A DNA stretch of 64,000 bases from Rhodoblastus sp963727035 (GCA_963727035.1 CAVSEY010000002.1:36080-100079), one strand, 5' to 3'. Shown: positions 1 through 9,766, numbered from the stretch's first letter. Notes: generated from the letters alone by a model not told the origin. Program-made: numbers and translations.

Positions 1-162
1 GCCCCGCATTTCGCCGCGCCCCGGCCAGCCCCGCATTTCGCCGCGCCCCGGCCAGCGCCGCATTTCGCCGCGCCCCGGCCGGCGCCGCATTTCGCCGCGC
101 CACGGCCAGCCCCGCATTTCGCTGCGCCGCGGCCGGCCCCGCATTTCGCCGCGCCGCGGCCA
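1..162 (+). repeat. Six tandem 27-bp repeats
   Basis: Six head-to-tail 27-bp units (starts at 1, 28, 55, 82, 109, 136) with no spacers. The unit is a multiple of three and encodes one nonapeptide, so this is a coding repeat and not a CRISPR. Variation is limited to third positions of the plus-strand frame 1 codons. Confidence 0.95.
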
Positions 163-252
163 GCCGGGCCGCGCCCCAGCGGCGCCGCGGCGGCGGCGGC
201 GGCGGAAAGCCGCGCTTTTAAAGGTGCGGCCGGCCCGCGACCGGGCGCCTGA
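1..252 (+). CDS. C-terminal end of a nonapeptide-repeat protein (partial, runs off the left edge)
   Basis: Frame 1 is open from the window edge to a TGA at 250-252. It starts with six perfect copies of the nonapeptide APHFAAPRP (27 bp each, 1-162), then a short Ala-rich tail. Every base difference between the six copies falls at a third codon position of this frame and is synonymous, whereas in the opposite frame they would change residues; this is direct evidence that the frame is translated. Pro/Ala/His/Phe repeats of this kind occur in exported, low-complexity proteins of Hyphomicrobiales, but no function can be given. The gene converges on the DUF1194 gene, with about 105 bp between the stops. 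Confidence 0.7.
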   Translation, partial: APHFAAPRPAPHFAAPRPAPHFAAPRPAPHFAAPRPAPHFAAPRPAPHFAAPRPAGPRPSGAAAAAAAESRAFKGAAGPRPGA

Positions 253-357
253 TCCCGGCCGCGCGGTCGCTGGCGTCTAGCCGCAGCGCCAGGGTCATAT
301 CGCCTTCCGGCCGGCCCGAAGATGTCCTGCGCCAGCGATCGCTCATCGCCGTCCTCG

Positions 358-1203
358 TCACGACTGACCGGGGGCGGCTCGGGCGTTCGCGCTTTCGCGC
401 AAGCGCAGCGCCGGAATTTCCGGCCTGCGCGGGATGGCGCTGATCTCCATGGTGAATTTGCGCCGGATGGCGCTGGCGAAATCGCCATAGCCATGGGCGG
501 GGAGCAGAAAGGCCGCCACTCCGCCGATCACATATTTTCGGTACCAGGGCTCCAGCGTCTGAAACGCGCCGACGTTGTGCAAACGGTTCTCGAACGGCCG
601 TCCCGGCGCCCGGAAGGCGCCGGCGCGCAGCGGCTCGTTGGGATCGCCTTCGCTGATCGGCAGGCCGTTGATCGTCATGCCGGTCGCCGCCAGTTCGTCG
701 CGCATCGCGCCGGTCGCGTCGTCGCCGTCGCAATTGTCGACCCCGTCGCCGGACACGTCCATGACCACGCGGCTCGCCTTGACCGGCAGGGTCGGGGCGA
801 CGAGATCGTGCACATAAGCCATCATATGGGCGACGCAGGTGAATTCGCCCGGCGCGCGCGGCGTGCGGCGCACCTGCGCGGCGAGCGCCAATATGTCCGC
901 TCGCGAGGCGAGGCGCGTCCACGGAATGACCGCCTTCGCCCCTTCCGACCATTCGACCATGGTGAACATGATGCCGCCACGGGGCCCGCCCAGGATTGCG
1001 GCGGCGACGACGGGATCCTCCAGCGCCCTGGCGACGCCATCCATCTGCAATCGATAGCGTTGCGCGTTCACCGAACCCGACACGTCGATGGAGACGATCA
1101 GCGCGACATCGACCGGCGCGTCATTCGCGGCGGCGTGCGCCAGGACGCGACCGGCCCAAAAAATCGCCAGCGCCGAAAACAGACACGGAAGAACCGCCCG
1201 CAT
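358..1203 (-). CDS. DUF1194 domain protein (secreted, von Willebrand A-like)
   Basis: 281-residue protein starting at ATG 1203-1201, preceded by a GGAG ribosome site; a longer upstream frame lacks family similarity. Residues 1-22 form a signal peptide, so the product is exported. The rest matches the DUF1194 family, a VWA-like fold: DVSGS at residues 40-44 is a MIDAS-type DxSxS metal motif, and a second conserved block is MDVSGDGVDNCDG. VWA-like domains usually bind protein partners through a divalent metal. The target is unknown and the neighbours give no hint. Confidence 0.85.
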   Translation of the reverse strand: MRAVLPCLFSALAIFWAGRVLAHAAANDAPVDVALIVSIDVSGSVNAQRYRLQMDGVARALEDPVVAAAILGGPRGGIMFTMVEWSEGAKAVIPWTRLASRADILALAAQVRRTPRAPGEFTCVAHMMAYVHDLVAPTLPVKASRVVMDVSGDGVDNCDGDDATGAMRDELAATGMTINGLPISEGDPNEPLRAGAFRAPGRPFENRLHNVGAFQTLEPWYRKYVIGGVAAFLLPAHGYGDFASAIRRKFTMEISAIPRRPEIPALRLRESANARAAPGQS

Positions 1204-1743
1204 CGAAATCTCCAGGGCGCCAATTGAAATCGTCCAGTCGCCGCGCCGCCGCCAGCATGGGCGCGGCCGCGCCGCTCGGCAAGTCCGACCAAGTTTGGAT
1301 TTTGTCGCGGCGGGCGGCCCGTTATCATGGCGCGTCCAACCGCAATCGCGACGCCCGCGCGCGGGCCGGGAAGAATGAGAATGGAGAAGGACGAAGGCCT
1401 TCCGGCGCATCCTGTGCGCAAGGCCGTCACCGCCGCGCTTGGCTTGCTTATCCTCGCGTCGACGCCCCTTGGGGTTACGCCGACACGTCATTAAATCTCG
1501 ATTTGGCGTGATGATATCACTTTGCGCGCAATGCGCGCCCCGCGCCAAAAATGGGGCGGAAAAAGGGGATTCCGTAAGGTGGCGCCATAACCGGTGGGCG
1601 CGGAGACCATCGGTCCCTTTCAAGGGCCGATGGTATGAGTGGTCTGGCCCAGGTTCCGCTCGTTCGGAAGGCGATCATGACGCCATCAACGCCTTCCCTG
1701 TCGCTTCTCCTGGATTCCCGCAGGCGTCCTGATTTGACGGCGA
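1204..1743. other. Intergenic region, 540 bp
   Basis: No convincing gene lies between the DUF1194 gene and the decayed debranching-enzyme gene. Its one recognisable element is the dispersed ~110-bp repeat at about 1473-1590. Short frames across it are not supported by a ribosome site or by similarity. Confidence 0.7.
1473..1590 (+). repeat. Dispersed ~110-bp repeat, copy 1
   Basis: By eye about 85% identical, in the same orientation, to 5345-5453. Shared landmarks include GTGATGATATCACTTTG, GCCAAAAATGGGGCGG and AAAAAGGGGATT. The ends are weakly inverted (AAAT..., GGGGATT), as in a MITE-like non-coding element. The two copies bracket the decayed gene pair. Confidence 0.75.
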
Positions 1744-3827
1744 TCACTCGGTGAGAACAGCGGTCACGCGAAGCTGTCCTTCCCGTCGCAGCACGCGCAG
1801 GGAGACCTCTTCGTCGTGACGACCGATGGCGAGATCGACGCTGGAATTTCCAAGACGAAGCTGACGCAGAGATGACTTCGTCAAGGAATGACGGGAGCCG
1901 GGGATTGATCAGCCGGATTTCGTTCATCTCGGGATTAAAGCTGAGCCCAAGCGACGCCTGAAGCAGCGCGAAGGGCGTCGCCGCGGCCCAGGCTTGCGGC
2001 GCGCAAGCGACAGGATACAGCGTCGGACCGCGCCCACGCCGGCGCTGGAAGCCGCAAAACAACTCCGGCAGGCGGAAGATGTCCATGTAAGTCGCCGCGT
2101 CGAACATGCCCTTGAACACGCGCTCGATCGGACGCGGCAAGCCATTGCGCGCGAAGCCAAGCGCAATCATGGCGTTGTCATGCGGCCACACCGAGCCGTT
2201 GTGATAGGACATCGGATTGTAGCGCCGTTCTTCCTGCGACAGCGTGCGAATTCCCCACCCGGAAAAAAAGCCTGGGCGCATAAGGCATTCGGTCACTGCC
2301 GACCGCGCGGGCGCGTGAGGCGATGCCCGTGAAAAGAACCTGCCCGGCGTTCGATGTGCGGATTTTGCATTGTTTCTTCGCTCCGTCGAGCGCAAGCGCA
2401 TAGGTTCCTATTTCCGGACACCAGAAGGCTTCCTCGAAACGGACAGCAAGCTCGCATCGCCTGTCTGTCGAGCGCATCAGCGAGCGCCTGATTTCCGAAG
2501 CGTCGCGCGAGCGCGCGCGGCGAGTTGCTTGGCCATGAAGACATAGCCCTGCACTTCCGCGAGCGCGATCGGTCCCTTCGCCAATTGCCCGTCGGCATGG
2601 AAGACGGCGTCATGCGAATCCTTCCAGCCCTGATTGGCGAGCCCCTGATCGGTTTGACGATCATATTCAACAAATCCGTCGCCATCGGCATCGCCCGGTC
2701 CATCGATCCACGCCAGAGCGGCTTCGATTTGCGGCCATAATTCCAGGATCGTCTCGCTGTCGCCCGTGCGCTCGAAATAGAGCCCCGCGAGCATGACAAA
2801 AAGCGGCGTCGAATCCACGCTTCCATAATAGAGTCGCAAACGGCACCTCGCGCAGGATGCGCCATTTCGCCCGACCGCATCTCGTGCAGGATTTTTCCCG
2901 GCTCCGCGTCGCTGATCGGGTCGAAGCTCGTCGCCTGAAAGGCTGCGAGCCGCTTGAGCACGCCGCGCGCGATGCCGGGATCACACCACAGCATCTGAAT
3001 TGCGGTGAGGATGCCGTCACGGCCAAAGGTCGTCGAATACCACGGTATGCCCGCATAAGGATAACGGCCCCTGTGCGGTTTCCGTTGTCAGCATTCGTAA
3101 ATCGGCCATCGAGCGGCAGAGGATCTGATTGAACAGGTCGTTGGAGGTTTCCACAGTGGCCGTATTTGCGCTCACGTCTTTCGCTTGCGCGAGCCGCCGA
3201 GACGAGTCCCTGCAGGAAAGGAGCAGGCGGCGTTGTTCCTGAGCCATCGCAGCCGACGGTCGCGAACAGCGATTGCCGCTCCCCGGGCTCCAAGATCGAT
3301 CGCGTAGGACGCAACGCTGGCGGTAAGTTCGCGTGGGCGGAGGATCGAAGTCAGAGAGCGTGGCGGAGCGCGCGAGGCCATCGAGCCCCTCATAGCTCAA
3401 CACGACATTTTTCTCGTCAATCACGCAGAGCAGCCGCAACGCCACGACGCTCACGTCGAATGCCCCGCACTTCGAAAATATCGGCAAAATCACTGCCGAA
3501 GGCGAACGACAGCCGCAACGAGACAGTTTCGTCGCCATGATTTTGAATGCCAAACCGCTGATAGGCGGTTCCGCGCCACAAGAACAAAGTCCGCACGATG
3601 TGTAAAACATCTTTATGCAGATACGAGCTTGTTCTCGAGAGTAGATGTCGGGGTTCGTCAAATCGACCGGTGAGGACCGAATTGTCATCACGCATATTTG
3701 AGCCAAGCAGCAGTAGCTGCATGCCGTTGAGCAGGAATTCGAAAGCAGGAGAGGTATCGGGTGTCGGAGCGAGAAAGATTCCATCCGACGCCTCCGGCGC
3801 TGGCTCCGATGTCGCCATGACTGTCAA
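1744..3827 (-). pseudogene. Glycogen-debranching-type amylo-alpha-1,6-glucosidase, decayed
   Basis: Fragments of one protein appear in order on the minus strand but in different frames. The N-terminal part (3827 to about 3420) carries GTAYQRFGIQNHGDE of the GDE_N_bis domain. About 3410-3280 has VLSYEGLDGLARSATLSDF. About 2839-2477 has YYGSVDSTPLFV and LWPQIEAALAWIDG of the six-hairpin glucosidase domain. About 2220-1900 has MSYHNGSVWPHDNAMIALGF. The C-terminus in yet another frame ends at TGA 1746-1744. At least five frameshifts are needed to join them, so the gene is inactive. In relatives this enzyme family often sits beside a GT4 glycosyltransferase, as it does here, in storage or extracellular polysaccharide metabolism. 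Confidence 0.85.
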
Positions 3828-4019
3828 CCACGGCGAAAGGTGTCGTCATGCTTCAAATTGCGCCTAAGTCGCGTTGGGCCGGTCGCGGGAATGTAAAAAT
3901 CGGCTTCCGGCGGCGGATCCATGGAGCTCGATGGTCGATGGCGACAGGGACCTCTTTCAATGTGCGGCCCCCGGTGAGTTAACGTCTTCGCGGCGCGGCG
4001 GCGTCGCTTTTGATGTCGA

Positions 4020-5075
4020 GTTCAAGAATGACCGGCAGGAACAGGCATCAACAGCGAACGATAGAGGCTCACATAGTTCTTCGCCATCAAGCGCTCGCCG
4101 AAAAGCGTTCCTCGAAACGCCGGCGAACGGCGCGGCGGTCAAGCCCCAAAACCCGAGGCAGAGCGGCGGCGGCCTGCTCCATGCCGTCGACAATCACGCC
4201 GGTGACGCCGTCATCGATAATCTCGGGAACGGAGCCCCTTCGGAACGCCAGCACCGGAGTCCCGCAGGCCATCGCTTCGATCATGGCCAAGCCGAAAGGT
4301 TCAGGCCAGTCAATCGGAAAAAGAAGGGCAAGCGCCTCGCCGAGAAACCGGGTTTTTTGCCGCTCGTTGATCTCGCCGATAAATTCGACCCCCGGGCTCA
4401 TTGAGCAAAGGAGCGACGCACTCGCGAAAATACGCTTCGTCAACTTTGTCGACCTTCGCCGCGATCTTGAAGGGAATCCCCAAGGTTCGAGCGATTTGAA
4501 TAGCCTGCTCAGGCCCTTTTTCGGGCGAGATGCGGCCGAGAAACGCTACATAACCTCCCGCGCGGATCGAAGGTCGGACGGTGCAATTGCTAACGGCAAA
4601 CCATGATAAATCGTCCCGGCGAAGTTGACCCTCGGAAGGGGCAATCGTTGCGCGTCTGAAATCGACACCAGCGGCATGTCGTCAAAGGCCCTGTAGAAAG
4701 GCGGCAAATCTGAAAGATCCAGTCGTCCCGTGCAAAGTGGTCACCGTGCGCCGCGCGATCGAACGAAACAGCGGGAAGTGGAAAAAGTCGATGTGAAAAT
4801 GGAGGATATCGAAGTTATGGGCCTGTTGCCGCACGCGGTCGAGCATGAGCATGTAGTGTGGAATCGTGTCGTGAACTTGCTTGTCGAGCCGCAGCGCCAT
4901 CGAAACGCAAGGAACGAGATTGGCCGAAGTCAGGAGAATCCCCGCTTGCGAACAGAGTGACGTCATGACCCATCTTAACGAGTTCTTCGGTGAGATAAGA
5001 AACAATCCGCTCGGTGCCGCCGTAAAGCCGAGGAGGGACGCTTTCGATTAGCGGGGCTATCTGGGCGATTTTCAT
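4020..5075 (-). pseudogene. Glycosyltransferase family 4 (GT-B), decayed
   Basis: The N-terminus starts at ATG 5075 with MKIAQIAPLIESVPPRLYGG and a good GT4 nucleotide-fold start. The frame is lost near 5000 and resumes as DILHFHIDFFHFPLF (about 4800). It is lost again and resumes as FIGEINERQKTRFLGEA and PEPFGLAMIEAMACGTPV (about 4390-4230), the donor-binding GPEPFGL..EAMA motif. A last shift near 4090 moves the C-terminus (MAKNYVSLYRSLL) to another frame. With at least three frameshifts it cannot make an intact enzyme. It is transcribed in the same direction as, and lies upstream of, the decayed debranching enzyme, so the pair probably decayed as a unit. Confidence 0.85.
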
Positions 5076-5710
5076 GATTGTTATCTACTCCTCGCTCGAA
5101 GACGCAGGAAAAGGGGGAACGTTTCACCTCATACGTCAACTTTATGCGTCGGGGGATCGCGGGACCCGACCCGGAATCTACTCATGCTTGAACCGTTACA
5201 TGACCGTGGGCGCCAAGGCTCGCACCGGCTTGCGTGGCTCAATGCTTGCGGCGACGCCACATTTCTGGAACGCCGTGTCGGTTTCACTCACTCAAGGGAC
5301 ATGCCGCAAAAGTGGGAAGCCCAGGCTACAGGTTACGGGTTACGGGTTACGGCGACATGTTATTAAATCCCCATTTAGCGTGATGATATCACTTTGCCCG
5401 CGATGCGCGCCCCTCGCCAAAAATGGGGCGGAAAAAGGGGATTTGGCAAAGTGTCATCGGCAGCCCCGTCCGAATCTTGTCGGTGCGCCAAGGTCGTCAC
5501 AGGCGGCGGACAGCGCCACGCGCATGGTGCGATAAAAAAAGACGCGGATCCTCGCCGAGAGCGCCGATCCTGACGTGAATATTTCCAAAGTCGCACGCCG
5601 CAATGGCGGCAGCCGAGGGCTGCTCGCCATCTGGCGTCGGCTAGCCGGCGTTTCGTCGTCTGGCGCTGTTAAAGGCTTCAACAGCGCCTTCTGAAACGCC
5701 GGCGCGCCAG
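5076..5710. other. Intergenic region, 635 bp
   Basis: No supportable gene. It holds three tandem GGTTACG heptamers (about 5330-5351) running directly into the second copy of the dispersed repeat (5345-5453). The rest has no recognisable structure. Confidence 0.65.
5345..5453 (+). repeat. Dispersed ~110-bp repeat, copy 2
   Basis: Direct-orientation partner of 1473-1590. In this copy the terminal inverted sequences are clearer: AAATCCCC near 5366 and GGGGATTT near 5437-5444. It also contains the short palindrome GTGAT-GAT-ATCAC. It looks like a MITE or an IS-derived end rather than coding DNA. Confidence 0.75.
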
Positions 5711-6004
5711 CTAGTGATAATAATGGTGGTGGTGGTGGTGGTGGTGATAATAACGATGATGATAACCATGGTAGCGGTGATAGTGATGGTACCGAGGCGC
5801 TCCAACCACGCCTCTGACGCCGCCGACAACGCCGCCGGTCACTCCGCCGACCACGCCACCAACCGCCGCGCCAACCGGACCAGCGGCGCGTCCGCCTTCG
5901 GCGGCGCCTTGCTCACCGCCCTGGATAACGCCCTGAGCCTGCGCGGCAAGAGGCATCGAGAGAGCGACAAGTAAGCCCATCGCCAAGGTCAACCGGTTTT
6001 TCAT
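5711..6004 (-). CDS. Small secreted Gly-rich protein with a polyhistidine tail
   Basis: 97 residues with a typical signal peptide ending in LAAQAQG near residue 24 and a GGAG ribosome site just upstream of ATG 6004. The mature part has a glycine-zipper-like GGVVGGVTGGVVGGV stretch (about residues 45-65). It ends in a His/Tyr tail with 15 histidines in the last ~27 residues, including a run of eight. Such tails bind transition metals (Ni, Zn, Cu), so a periplasmic metal buffer is possible, but this is inference from composition. No metal transporter or regulator is adjacent. Confidence 0.75.
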   Translation of the reverse strand: MKNRLTLAMGLLVALSMPLAAQAQGVIQGGEQGAAEGGRAAGPVGAAVGGVVGGVTGGVVGGVRGVVGAPRYHHYHRYHGYHHRYYHHHHHHHHYYH

Positions 6005-6232
6005 GACTAAACTCCATTTGCTTGCTGCGCCCCTGAATTGGCTCTGCAGACTTGCAACGAATGGAAGATTATCAGACCCGCCGACCGCCAGGACAGGTTC
6101 GGAAACTACTCATCTTGACCGCGACCGCGGGCGGACCGAACGACGGCAAGTCATCGCCAACCTCATCGTCCATGTCGGCAAGGAGGCCAATAAATCGAAG
6201 GAGCAGCATTTCCTCGCGGCTCCGGTGATACG

Positions 6233-9200
6233 TTACGAAATCCCTTTTTTCGGGGCATGATACGGAGGCGCCTCGCCGACAAGAACCGGCGGTTGAGGTC
6301 TCGTCGCTAGACCAGCTCCACCTCCGCCACGCCGGGAATCGCCTTGATCGCGCTCGAGGCCTGCGGATTGACGGGATAGCGGCCGGGGAGCCGGATTTCG
6401 ACCTCGCGTTCGGGCGCGTCGAGCCGCAAGCACAAGAGTCACCTCCCCTTCCGGCCGGCCTTTCAGCCGCTCCGACAGGCGCGGCAAGGGCGCCGGATTG
6501 CGCAGCACGATGCGCAGGCCTTTCTGAATGCGCGCCGCCGCCTCATCCAGCTTTTCGACCGCCGTGATCCGGGCGCGCACGTCCTCGCCCTCGACATTGG
6601 CCTGAAGCGTGACCAGCACGCAGGCGCCTTTTTCGAGCAGGTCGCGATATTGGTTCAGCCCCTCCTGGAACAGGATCGCCTCATATTGCCCTGACGGGTC
6701 GGACAGGGTGACGATCCCCATCTTGCTGCCCGACTTGGTGCGCCGCTCAATTCGGTCCAGCACGGTGGCGGCGAGCCGGCCGGCGGAGGCGCCCTGTTTC
6801 ACCTGCCTGGCGAAACGCGCCCAGACATCGACCCGCAGCCGGCTCATCACATTCTGATAGGCGTCGAGCGGATGGCCGGAAATGAAAAAGCCGATCGCCT
6901 CGAATTCGCGCCGCAGCCGCTCCTCCGCCGACCAGTTCTCGTAATTGGTCAGGCGCAGGGCCTCGGGCCCGGCGGCGCCGAACAGTGCGGTCTGGCCGAG
7001 CTGGCTCTCCTCCTGCGCGCGATTGGCCAAGGCGAGAATCGGCTCGACCGCCGCAAAAGCCTTGGCCCGGTCGCGCTCCAGTTCGTCGAAGGCCCCCGCC
7101 GCCGCCAAGGCTTCCAGCACTTTCTTGTTGACCTCGCGCGGGTTGAGCCGGGCGGCGAGGGCGGACAGGTCGCGGAATGGCTTTTCTGCGCGCATCCGGA
7201 CCAAAGACTCGGCCTGGCCCTCGCCCACCCCCTTCACCGCCGACAGCGCATAGCGGATGACCAGTTCGCCCGAGGGCTCGCGATGAACCTCGAAATCGAC
7301 GCCGGAGCGGTTGACGGACGGCGGCTCGACCTTGATGCCGAGCCGCGTCGCCTCGTTGCGGAATTCGGCCAGCTTGTCGGTATTGCTCTTGTCGAGCGTC
7401 ATCGACGCGGCGAGGAATTCGACCGGATGATTGGCCTTGCACCAGGCGGTCTGATAGGCGACCAGGGCATAGGCCGCCGCATGGCTCTTGTTGAAGCCGT
7501 AATCGGCGAATTTGGCGAGCAGATCGAAGATTTCGTCGGCGTTGGCCTTTTCGAGCCCGCGCTCCATTGCGCCGTCGACGAAACGCGCGCGCTGCTGGTC
7601 CATCTCGGCCTTGATTTTTTTCCCCATCGCGCGGCGCAGCATATCCGCCTCGCCCAGCGAATAGCCCGACAGGATCTGGGCGATCTGCATCACCTGTTCC
7701 TGATAGATGATGACGCCAAAAGTCTCCTTGAGCACGGTTTCGATCTTGGGATGGAGATAGTCGGCGTCCTCCTCGCCGTGCTTCACCGCGCAATAGGTCG
7801 GGATATTGGCCATCGGGCCGGGCCGGTAGAGGGCGACCAGCGCGATGATGTCCTCGAAACGGTCGGCGCGCATTTCGGCCAGCGCCTTGCGCATGCCCGC
7901 GCTTTCCACCTGGAACACGCCGATGGTCTCGCCGCGCCCCAGCATGTCGAATGTTTTCTTGTCGTCGAGCGGGATGGTCGAGAGATCGACCTCGATTCCG
8001 CGCTGTTTCAGCAAGGCGACGCAGGTCGAAAGGGTGGTCAGCGTCTTCAGGCCCAGAAAATCGAATTTCACCAGGCCGGCCTGCTCAACCCATTTCATGT
8101 TGAACTGGGTCGCCGGCATGTCGGATTTGGGATCGCGATAGAGCGGAACCAGTTGGTCCAGCGGCCGGTCGCCGATGACCACGCCCGCCGCATGGGTCGA
8201 AGCGTTGGAATAGAGCCCTTCGAGCTTCTGGGCGATTTCCAGCAGCCGCCGCACCCGCGAATCCTGCTGCGCGGCCTCCTGCAGGCGCGGCTCGGACTCG
8301 ATCGCCTGTTTCAGCGACACCGGCGCGGCGGGGTTCTGCGGCGCCAGCTTGGCGAGCTTGTCCACCAGACCGAGCGGCATTTCCAGAACCCGCCCGACAT
8401 TGCGCAGGACGCCGCGCGCCAAAAACGAGCCGAAGGTGATGATCTGCGCCACCCTGTCCTTGCCATAGCGCTCGCGGACATAGGCGATGACCTCGTCGCG
8501 GCGGGTCTGGCAGAAATCGATGTCGAAATCCGGCATCGACACGCGCTCGGGATTCAGAAAGCGCTCGAACAGCAGCGAAAAGCGGATCGGGTCGAGATCG
8601 GTGATGGTCAGGGCGTAGGCGACCAGCGAACCCGCGCCCGAGCCGCGCCCCGGCCCGACCGGCACGCCATGGGCTTTGGCCCATTTGATGAAGTCCGACA
8701 CGATCAGGAAATAGCCGGGAAATTTCATCTTCTCGATGATCGAAAGCTCGAATTCGAGCCTTTGCCGGTAATCCTCCTCGGTCTGGCCGGGCGCGGGGCC
8801 ACTGGCCTTGAGCCGCGCGGCGAGGCCGGCTTGCGCCTGTTGGCGCAGCTCCGCCGCCTCGTCGGCTCCTTCCGCGAAACTGGGCAGGATGGGTTTTCGC
8901 GTGCGCGGCCGATAGGCGCAGCGCAGCGCGATCTCGACGCTGTTGCGGGTCGCCTCGGGCAGATCGGCGAACAGCGCGACCATTTCCGCGCGGGTCTTGA
9001 AGCGATGCTCCGGCGTCAGCTTGCGCCGGTTGTCCTGGCTGACCAATGCGCCGTCGGCGATACACATCAGCGCGTCATGGGCGTCGTAATCGGCGGCCTC
9101 GGGGAAATAAGGCTCATTGGCCGCGACCAAAGGCAGGCTTTCCCGGTAGGCGAGATCGAGCAGGAAAGGTTCGACCTTTCTCTCGCTGTCCAACCCGTGC

Positions 9201-9766
9201 CGCTGGATTTCGACGTAGAAGCGGTTGGCGAACAAGGGCGCCAGCGCCGCGAACCTTTCCCGCGCGACTTCGGGCCGGTCGGCGAGAAAGGCGCGGTCGA
9301 GCGGCCCATTCGGGCCGCCGCTCAAGGCGATCAATCCTTCGGCGGCTTGGGCAAGTTGCGCCAGACCGATATGGGGAGACTCGCCCTGCTCGACCTCAAG
9401 CCAGGCCTGGGAGACCAGCCGCATGAGATTGGCGTAGCCGCGCTCGTTCTGCGCCAGCAGCACGATATTGCCCCTGCCCGCATCGGCGCCGAGAAGCTCG
9501 CCGCGCGTGCGAAATCGCTCGGCGTCGTCGAAATCGATCGTAAGCTGGCAGCCCACGATCGGCTGGACGCCGTCCTTGGCGAATTTTTCCGAGATTTCCA
9601 GCGCGCCGAACAGGTTGTTGGCGTCGGTGACGGCGACAGCCGGCTGGCCGTCGGCGAGCGCGAGTTTCAGCAGCTTGCCGACGCCGATCGCCCCTTCACG
9701 CAGGGAAAAGGCGGTATGGACATGAAGATGGACGAAGCCGACTTTTTCGACCACCTGCTCGACCAA
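6233..9766 (-). CDS. dnaE: DNA polymerase III alpha subunit (replicative), C-terminus frameshifted
   Basis: Catalytic subunit of the replicative polymerase. The N-terminal PHP domain has HLHVHTAFSLREGAI. The catalytic motif PDFDIDF lies at about residues 410-416. It is followed by the helix-hairpin-helix and OB-fold regions of a DnaE1. The start taken is TTG 9766 behind GGAGG; GTG 9754 is an alternative. The frame as given ends at 6233, but its last ~65 residues are wrong. After GEVTLVL (near 6430) one extra base shifts the frame. Removing it restores RLDAPEREVEIRLPG and a stop at 6307-6309, giving ~1153 residues, the normal length. As dnaE is essential, the shift is either an assembly error or a tolerated tail change. 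It lies downstream of the lol genes. Confidence 0.95.
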   Translation of the reverse strand: MVEQVVEKVGFVHLHVHTAFSLREGAIGVGKLLKLALADGQPAVAVTDANNLFGALEISEKFAKDGVQPIVGCQLTIDFDDAERFRTRGELLGADAGRGNIVLLAQNERGYANLMRLVSQAWLEVEQGESPHIGLAQLAQAAEGLIALSGGPNGPLDRAFLADRPEVARERFAALAPLFANRFYVEIQRHGLDSERKVEPFLLDLAYRESLPLVAANEPYFPEAADYDAHDALMCIADGALVSQDNRRKLTPEHRFKTRAEMVALFADLPEATRNSVEIALRCAYRPRTRKPILPSFAEGADEAAELRQQAQAGLAARLKASGPAPGQTEEDYRQRLEFELSIIEKMKFPGYFLIVSDFIKWAKAHGVPVGPGRGSGAGSLVAYALTITDLDPIRFSLLFERFLNPERVSMPDFDIDFCQTRRDEVIAYVRERYGKDRVAQIITFGSFLARGVLRNVGRVLEMPLGLVDKLAKLAPQNPAAPVSLKQAIESEPRLQEAAQQDSRVRRLLEIAQKLEGLYSNASTHAAGVVIGDRPLDQLVPLYRDPKSDMPATQFNMKWVEQAGLVKFDFLGLKTLTTLSTCVALLKQRGIEVDLSTIPLDDKKTFDMLGRGETIGVFQVESAGMRKALAEMRADRFEDIIALVALYRPGPMANIPTYCAVKHGEEDADYLHPKIETVLKETFGVIIYQEQVMQIAQILSGYSLGEADMLRRAMGKKIKAEMDQQRARFVDGAMERGLEKANADEIFDLLAKFADYGFNKSHAAAYALVAYQTAWCKANHPVEFLAASMTLDKSNTDKLAEFRNEATRLGIKVEPPSVNRSGVDFEVHREPSGELVIRYALSAVKGVGEGQAESLVRMRAEKPFRDLSALAARLNPREVNKKVLEALAAAGAFDELERDRAKAFAAVEPILALANRAQEESQLGQTALFGAAGPEALRLTNYENWSAEERLRREFEAIGFFISGHPLDAYQNVMSRLRVDVWARFARQVKQGASAGRLAATVLDRIERRTKSGSKMGIVTLSDPSGQYEAILFQEGLNQYRDLLEKGACVLVTLQANVEGEDVRARITAVEKLDEAAARIQKGLRIVLRNPAPLPRLSERLKGRPEGEVTLVLAARRARTRGRNPAPRPLSRQSAGLERDQGDSRRGGGGAGLATRPQPPVLVGEAPPYHAPKKGIS

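Noticed and set aside
1..162. Regularly repeated 27-bp units as a CRISPR array
   Set aside because: The units abut without spacers and keep one reading frame; they are a coding tandem repeat.
218..952. Minus-strand frame covering the DUF1194 gene end
   Set aside because: Different frame from the DUF1194 protein; only its last 32 codons are of interest (dnaE-tail-like), reported separately.
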